DNA of 11,608 bases from Phoronis ovalis (Eukaryota > Phoronida > Phoronidae): positions 1 to 11,608 of the forward strand of contig JAOXYB010051857.1 in NCBI GenBank assembly GCA_028565635.1, in the 5' to 3' direction. Numbering within the stretch: position 1 is the first letter of the stretch; every line of letters begins with the position of its first letter. A program made the translations under genes and the position numbers. The notes under the pieces were generated by a model, which was given only the letters and a program-made list of their open reading frames with translations, was not told the DNA's origin and searched no databases. Positions 1-6,300 of this stretch are shown piece by piece.

Positions 1-278
1 AATTAATCCAAATTATTTGCTGTAAGCAGTGGGTAGCAATCCAAATTTTTGAATATCGTTACGGTAGCAATCCAAAATAAATAGAGTAAAAAGTATAAAG
101 TCCAAATCCAAATTTTTCATCTCAGCTGCACACCCCACCAAAAAATAACTCGAGTACCCCCCGGGGATTTACTAGTAGTTATTTCATATGGATGATGAAT
201 TTGTACTAATTTCAAGGGCACAGTAGCTATGCTAACAAATTTCTAATAATTATCTTGTTCATTTATTTTTGATTGTAG
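1..278 (+). other. MAP3K1: Intron upstream of the first visible MAP3K1 exon
   Basis: I see no open coding segment ending at a GT donor here, so the rest of the SWIM domain lies further upstream. The left part holds a degenerate short repeat (7-118), followed by a small GC-rich patch near 157-166. Confidence 0.7.
7..118 (+). repeat. Degenerate tandem repeat, unit about 31 bases
   Basis: TCCAAA recurs at 7, 40, 71, 101 and 107, giving spacings of 33, 31, 30 and 6. GGTAGCAATCCAAA occurs exactly at 32-45 and 63-76, and TCCAAATTTTT at 40-50 and 107-117. This looks like an eroded tandem array in an intron. Confidence 0.55.
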
Positions 279-392
279 ACATGTAGCTGCTGTCGTCCTC
301 ATTGTGTACATTTACTATTTGTTATGCTCAGAGTTTTTCAAGTAAAAGAAAATGATCCACTTTTGTGGAGTAAACCACTGAAGAATTATGAG
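279..392 (+). CDS. MAP3K1: MAP3K1 exon: SWIM zinc-binding motif
   Basis: The exon follows a TTGTAG acceptor and ends at GAG|GTATTA. It encodes 38 residues containing [10 protein letters not shown], a CxCx4CxH SWIM signature, followed by [10 protein letters not shown], which is nearly identical to the segment after the SWIM cysteines in vertebrate MAP3K1. SWIM domains bind zinc and mediate protein contacts; in MAP3K1 it has been linked to substrate binding. The start of the domain must lie in an exon upstream of the window. Exit phase 0. Confidence 0.92.
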
Positions 393-3300
393 GTATTATA
401 ATTGTACTTATATGATGAAAGCTATAAATATTGTATACCTGTTCAGGGCATTTCTGTTAGACTTAATACTGCAGTAACTGTGCACAACATTTAAGATGTT
501 ACCAATGGTTGTATTGGGCATACAATAAATTATTTTGTTGAGAAAATTGTACAAAAAACACAAAACAGTTTGATTGTTTTAAAGGATGTCCAGTAGTCTC
601 CTTAACCAAAGACTTGCTTAGCAGTTTTTTAGCTGTTAATAAATATTTGGTAATAAACAAAATGTGTTTGATTCTTAAATCAAATACCTGATGTGAAGTC
701 ACCATTAACCTGGAGGGTGAAATATAATCAAGTATATTTTAAACATAATTTCTCTTGCATATAAATAATTGGTTTACTCCTGTTGCTAGTGGTTGCTTGG
801 TGGGACAAATAGTGTTACCCTATATCATTCCTAATTTTCTGAAATAATTTTTGATTTCATGGCTGTGACCCGATGGTTTATGCTTTACCATTCTGTTATA
901 GGTTGAAAATTTATTTCGTGCTTACTTAGCACGTCGCACATTACGTATCAAGTCACCTGCTAAGAAAGCTGCAGCTGCTGTGGCTAAACCGTCCAGTCCT
1001 CCACCAAGTCCTTCCTCTCCAGATAGTGCAGCTAGCGCTAACGGTGACGCAGGGTATGTGGTTGGGTTTTATTGCTGCTCCTTATAAAGTTACTACAGTA
1101 ATTGATAACCAAATTATTTCATCCTGGTCTCCTTGCAACTAGCATTAACTGTCAACAATTTGGAAATTTTCTTAGCCCCCAATTTGAACTTGGAACTTCA
1201 TACACGCACTATCATTCTTGACTACAATTACTTTCCTGTCTGCTGCATGTAATTTTTATGTCAACGTGTTAAGTTATTGTGTTGTGTCATTGCAAAGTAT
1301 GTTTTTAGGAGTCGCTCTGAAGAAGAAACTTGTCCAATATGTTTAATGGATTTGATGGATGGGGAAACAACAGTAGCATGTGAAGGGGGGTGTCAGAATA
1401 AGTTACATCTGCACTGCATATCTGTCTGTAAGTATAGACAAATCAAAATTTAACTAGTATCCAAGCTGGCTAAATTATTTCAATTGAATTGTTGGAAAAA
1501 TAAGAATTAGTTGATTAATGAGGAAAAGCAACAAAAATTACTTTCAGCATCACTTACAGTATCATGGTTGAAACATTTTGTTTTATAATTTCATCTCTTG
1601 GTTTCAAAAGTGCACAGAGTGTGGAATGCTTCCGACTATACGGATGAAACAATTTGCAAAGTGTTTTGATATACTGTTTCATTTGTATTTTTCAGGGTTT
1701 CAACTTTGTCGCAGACAACATGATACACTAATTTGTCCTCTTTGCCGTGCAATTTGGAAAGGACCAGTTGAAGATATTGAAATTGAGTAAGCACTTCTTT
1801 ACTAAAGTAAAGAAGTTTTTAGTCTTTTAGCACAGCTTTAGGTTTACAACACCAATCATGACATGACATAATTTGTAGCTACAAAACCTGTTTTAATAGT
1901 GGATGAAATAGGTGTTACTAAATTCATGTAATGGCCTGATAAATGAAGCATGGCCATTAAAATATTCCAGCTCCTCTACACGATTCTATGCCCAAACTGA
2001 AAAGTGTAATAATTAGGATTTTTATTTTTGAAACCAGTGTAAATAACTAAATTCCTTGGACTTAAAGACCAGTGTGGTTAAATGCAATTTTCTTTTTCCG
2101 TTTCCAGACAAACAAGCGCAACATCAACACCTGAACCTGATGCCCCACCAAATACCAGGGTGTCTTCTCCACAGCCTGTTAATTCAGGAACAGAAAATTT
2201 GTTACCAAGACCAGAGCCGATACCTCCTGAACTTACTTCCGTGTCTCAACCATGGTTAGAGGTATGTGGACTTAAAAACACTGCTCATATCTAATGTTTA
2301 TATTTAGTGCTTAGTAATGAATTATATAGGCATCAGGAATTTTTAAAAAATATTTGAATACCAGTATTTTCAGCTACAGAAATTTAATTTGTACTCTGCA
2401 TTTATCTGATAAAACCTTATTCTGTATCAATGTACTTTCGTGTAATTAATTCAGCCGTGTGGCCGATGTGTTTTTAACTACATTATGTATTTGTTCTACT
2501 TCTGTAGTATTAAAATTTTGTCTGCTCTGAGCAAACATTTTCATATCAATCTGTTATTTAATCATCACTATTTTATTGGTTTTAGTGTCTCAGTGAAGAC
2601 CTTGTAGCCTGCTTGGTGTCCCGTAACTGGTCAGTTCGTGAAACGGGACTTCGCCATCTCAGTCGTGAAGTTATTGCAGCATTACTACCTACTGTTGGAG
2701 ATGGTCGTCCAGGAGTTGTTGTATCTAATGAACGACAGCAAATTGCTCAAAAGACGTTGGAATGTTGCTGTAGTATATTAAAACTTACTTGTTCTGATCC
2801 AGTATACAAGGTGCTAGTAGCAAGCTTGGTAAGTTTTGAATGAAGTCCACGTTTTGAACACCCTCCTAGGCAGTGACTATAGATGTGTTTGCCCCTACAT
2901 ATGGTTGATTTTTGAGGCTCTATGCTAGTTTAAATACCCTGTCACGTATAAGATGTGCTAAAGTTTCTACTAATAATAGCAAAAAAAACAGCCCTTAGTA
3001 GTATCTCCAGTGACATTTACTGTCTCTAAGTTAAAGAACTTTAATAAGAGATTTTTTCTTGAATGTTTTTAGAGAGCTTTACGTTCTGTTCTGTCATATG
3101 TGCCATGTCGTGATGCCACCATGCAGGTTAGACTGCAAAGACTTCTTAAGCCTGTGATCGATGCTATACTTTTGAAATGTGCTGACGGAAACAGGTTCGT
3201 ACTAGGTGAAAGTAGTTATCACCCTAAATCTGGATACTATGCCAGTTTCTAATTGAGTGTACCAATCTTGTTATCTTAGGAGTAAGTTTATGTTGATGCT

Positions 3301-6300
3301 GTGAAACCTAGATGCATGAAATATAGGATTAGTATCATAACCAAAATAAGTTAGTGCATAATTTAACCTGTATTATTGACATATTATTGCAGACGTACCA
3401 GTCAGCTGTCACTGTCAACGTTACTAGAATTTGCCAAGGGTCAGGAAGGTGAACTAGCAGTAGGAAGGGAGATCACCAATGCAGGTAGATTATTTACAAC
3501 TTGTATCTTGTCCATTCAGATAGAATTTTAAGATCCTCTATTTTCCATATGTTAATTACTGTATTCTGATTGCTACTGGGTACTCAGTAGCTTTATAGTA
3601 GTGACATCTCCAAAAACATGAACTTGTTTACAAATGTGAAATAGCATATCCTGTTTTTTGTCTACATTGAAATGATATTGTTTCAGGTACAGAGGGAATA
3701 GGTGGAGTAAAGTATATTCTGTCGTGTATCACAGAAGACTATGACCTTGCTAATGTGCAATGGCAGTGGCTTTTAGGCAGAATACTCACAATAGACAAGC
3801 TCATTGAAGAATTCCAACATGAGTTTTTATTGGAAATTCCAGAAAATTTTGAAGACAGTGAGGCAGGATGTTATGATGAAATTCCATCATATCAAAATGT
3901 CATGGCAGTTTTAAAGTTTGCACTAAAAGCTGTGGATCATTCCCATGTTAGAATTGGTAAAACAGCTAGACGTGTATTTATACGGACATCTAGATTTGTA
4001 GTTCATGTGCCTCATCTGTTTAAAAGAGTTGAAAGCATGTTGAACTGTCTTGAATTAGGTTTGCAAAACCGTATGAAACGGAGACTTGTATTGATTGCAA
4101 GTGAATTCCAGAATAATATCAGTGATGACATAGAAGAAGATCATATGTATTCTGACTTGATGGCTCCACGTAGCAGCCCGGCTACAACACCAGATTTACC
4201 TTCTTGTCATTCAACACCATTTACCTCACCAAGAAATACTATAATAATAAACAATTATGTAGCAGACAGAGTTGTGGTTGTTAGACCAGATGGTCAGCAT
4301 GGTTTTACCAAAGTTCCATCAAGCCCTGAAACAAGGTCAGAATCTCCTGCTGGTTCAAACCTAGGAGGCATTCCCAAGGTGCGTAAGAATAAACCTCCTG
4401 CTAGCCTCCAACCTCCAGTTTCACCAAAGAATTTGATACACTGGAAATCTGCTTTTTCTGTTGCAACAAACGAGTCGGAACATTTGCTAGTACCTCAACC
4501 ACCTCCAGAACTGAGTGCCTCAGATGAAGAAACACCTGTACCACATGCTGCTGCTATGACTTCTGGTCATGATGAATCGATTGTTTGTGAAACAGAAAAT
4601 GAGAAAGAAGATGAAGAATCCATGGAAAAGGCATGCAAGGAAACCAATGAGAAGGACTTTAAAAGTGCATACACCAGGTCAGATACAACAGATTCTGGTA
4701 TCCAGGAAGAAATTCCAGGACCTGCTGTAAGAACTAGTATACATTTTAGCGATGATTTTCTAGTAACATCGCATATTGGTGCTAACGGAGAAGTGACAAC
4801 AATCACATCTCAAAGTAAAACAGAAGACAGAAATACTGTAACTGTGTCAAACTCGGAACTGAATGCAAACTTAAAGTGGGCAACAGTGCTACAGAATTCT
4901 TACAAAAATAAAGCAATGGCCCCACTTCCGCCTGACCCTAAGGCCCTGTCTCCATTACCACCATTACCAGTTGTCCAGGTTTCTAATGCAGATGGCCAGG
5001 TTATTGGAAATCCCGGTGTTATTGATAGTCCTGACGAACCTTTTCCTAGAGACCTTAACAATTATGGGGAGAACCTCGATGTGGTTGATGAAGGATACAA
5101 AGTTGAAAATGAACGAAGTCTTCGGTTTCTTTGTGACCCTAGTTATCCAGGACAGTTGAAAAGAAAAGCTATTTACTGTAGCTGTGGGGGAAATGATGGA
5201 TGTGTAGATTGTCAACAAATGCTACGATCAATGTTAGCAGAGAGTAGCATAGAGTATGAAACGTATGACAGTCAAGCTGATCTGGACGATGATGAGGAAA
5301 GCCATGAATTACAGTTTACAGATGAAGAGCTGTTAGATGATCATCTATCTTCGTGTACTACACGGTCCAGTTCAACAACATCTAGTGTTACTGGTCGACA
5401 GAGTTGTTTGTTAGAAAGAAGGGAGTATTTAGAAACTAATCTGGATGACCTTGCTGAAGATGGACCACCTGATGTGTGTCACAGGCCATGTGAAACATCA
5501 AGCTCTCCCATTCCTAGTACAAGTGGAATTCAATATAAAAGAAAGATTAGTACTAATAATAAGACTCAGGACAGCGGCATGGCGACAGAAGACTTGTCTG
5601 ATTTGACACTATCACCATCTACTCCTGAGTATGGCCTTGTGTCATTCAAAAGTGAAGTAGCTGTGTTGTCTCCCAGAGATGAAGAAGAAGCAGGTAAGTC
5701 ATGATGATTTAGTTTAATTCAGAATAAAAATGTTTATTTAAAACATTTTACCTGTGCATCATCTGTTAAGTTATGATTTGTACAAAAAATTCTACCAAAC
5801 AATTTAATATCAAAACAATGATGCTTTGGTTCTGTTGTTACTTGAAGTTGAACCTGGGGGGAATGATGTTTATTTTTTGAAAATTGACCAATATATACAT
5901 TTCATCATTATATTATAGAATGTCACTGCAAGGAAGAGGTGGAGCTGGAGGAAGCAGTAGCCTTAGCTAAAGCAATGGAAATCTCAGAGAAACAAGAGGA
6001 ATTACCTGTAATACCTGGTTTGCGAGGATGTCGTCGTGACTCAAATGATGATGAGGAGAAAACAATAGTCATTCAAGTTCAAAATGAAGTATGTGATAAA
6101 TCAATTCTTACAGTAGTTATCATGTTGTAAACTAGATTGTGCAATAAAGTATAATTCAGGGTTCCCCCCATTATACACTGATAAAGTTTCTATCTTGATT
6201 TATTATGTTAACACATTATTATGGACCTTAACTTCTGCACAGTTGAAGAATTGGAAAATATACAAAGATTTCTATTTTAGAATGGTAGTGGTGATGGTCA

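Noticed and set aside
149-190. A run of palindromic hexamers (CTCGAG, CCCGGG, ACTAGT, CATATG) resembling a vector polylinker
   Set aside because: The sites are spaced by AT-rich genomic-looking sequence, no adjoining vector backbone is seen, and both sides continue as intron. Chance is more likely than contamination.
499-705. Minus-strand open stretch of 68 codons
   Set aside because: It lies within a MAP3K1 intron, has low-complexity AT-driven composition and no recognisable family.
1361-1413. C-x3-C spacing in the RING finger as an unusual insertion
   Set aside because: As far as I recall, vertebrate MAP3K1 has the same spacing (CEDGC), so it is normal for the family.
5068-5091. DVVD (in ENLDVVDE) as a caspase cleavage site like that of vertebrate MAP3K1
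   Set aside because: The following Glu is unfavourable and the position is far from the end of the TOG-like domain, where the vertebrate site lies.
4567-5218. Minus-strand and alternative-frame open stretches inside the large MAP3K1 exon
   Set aside because: They overlap a strongly supported coding exon in another frame and show no features of their own.
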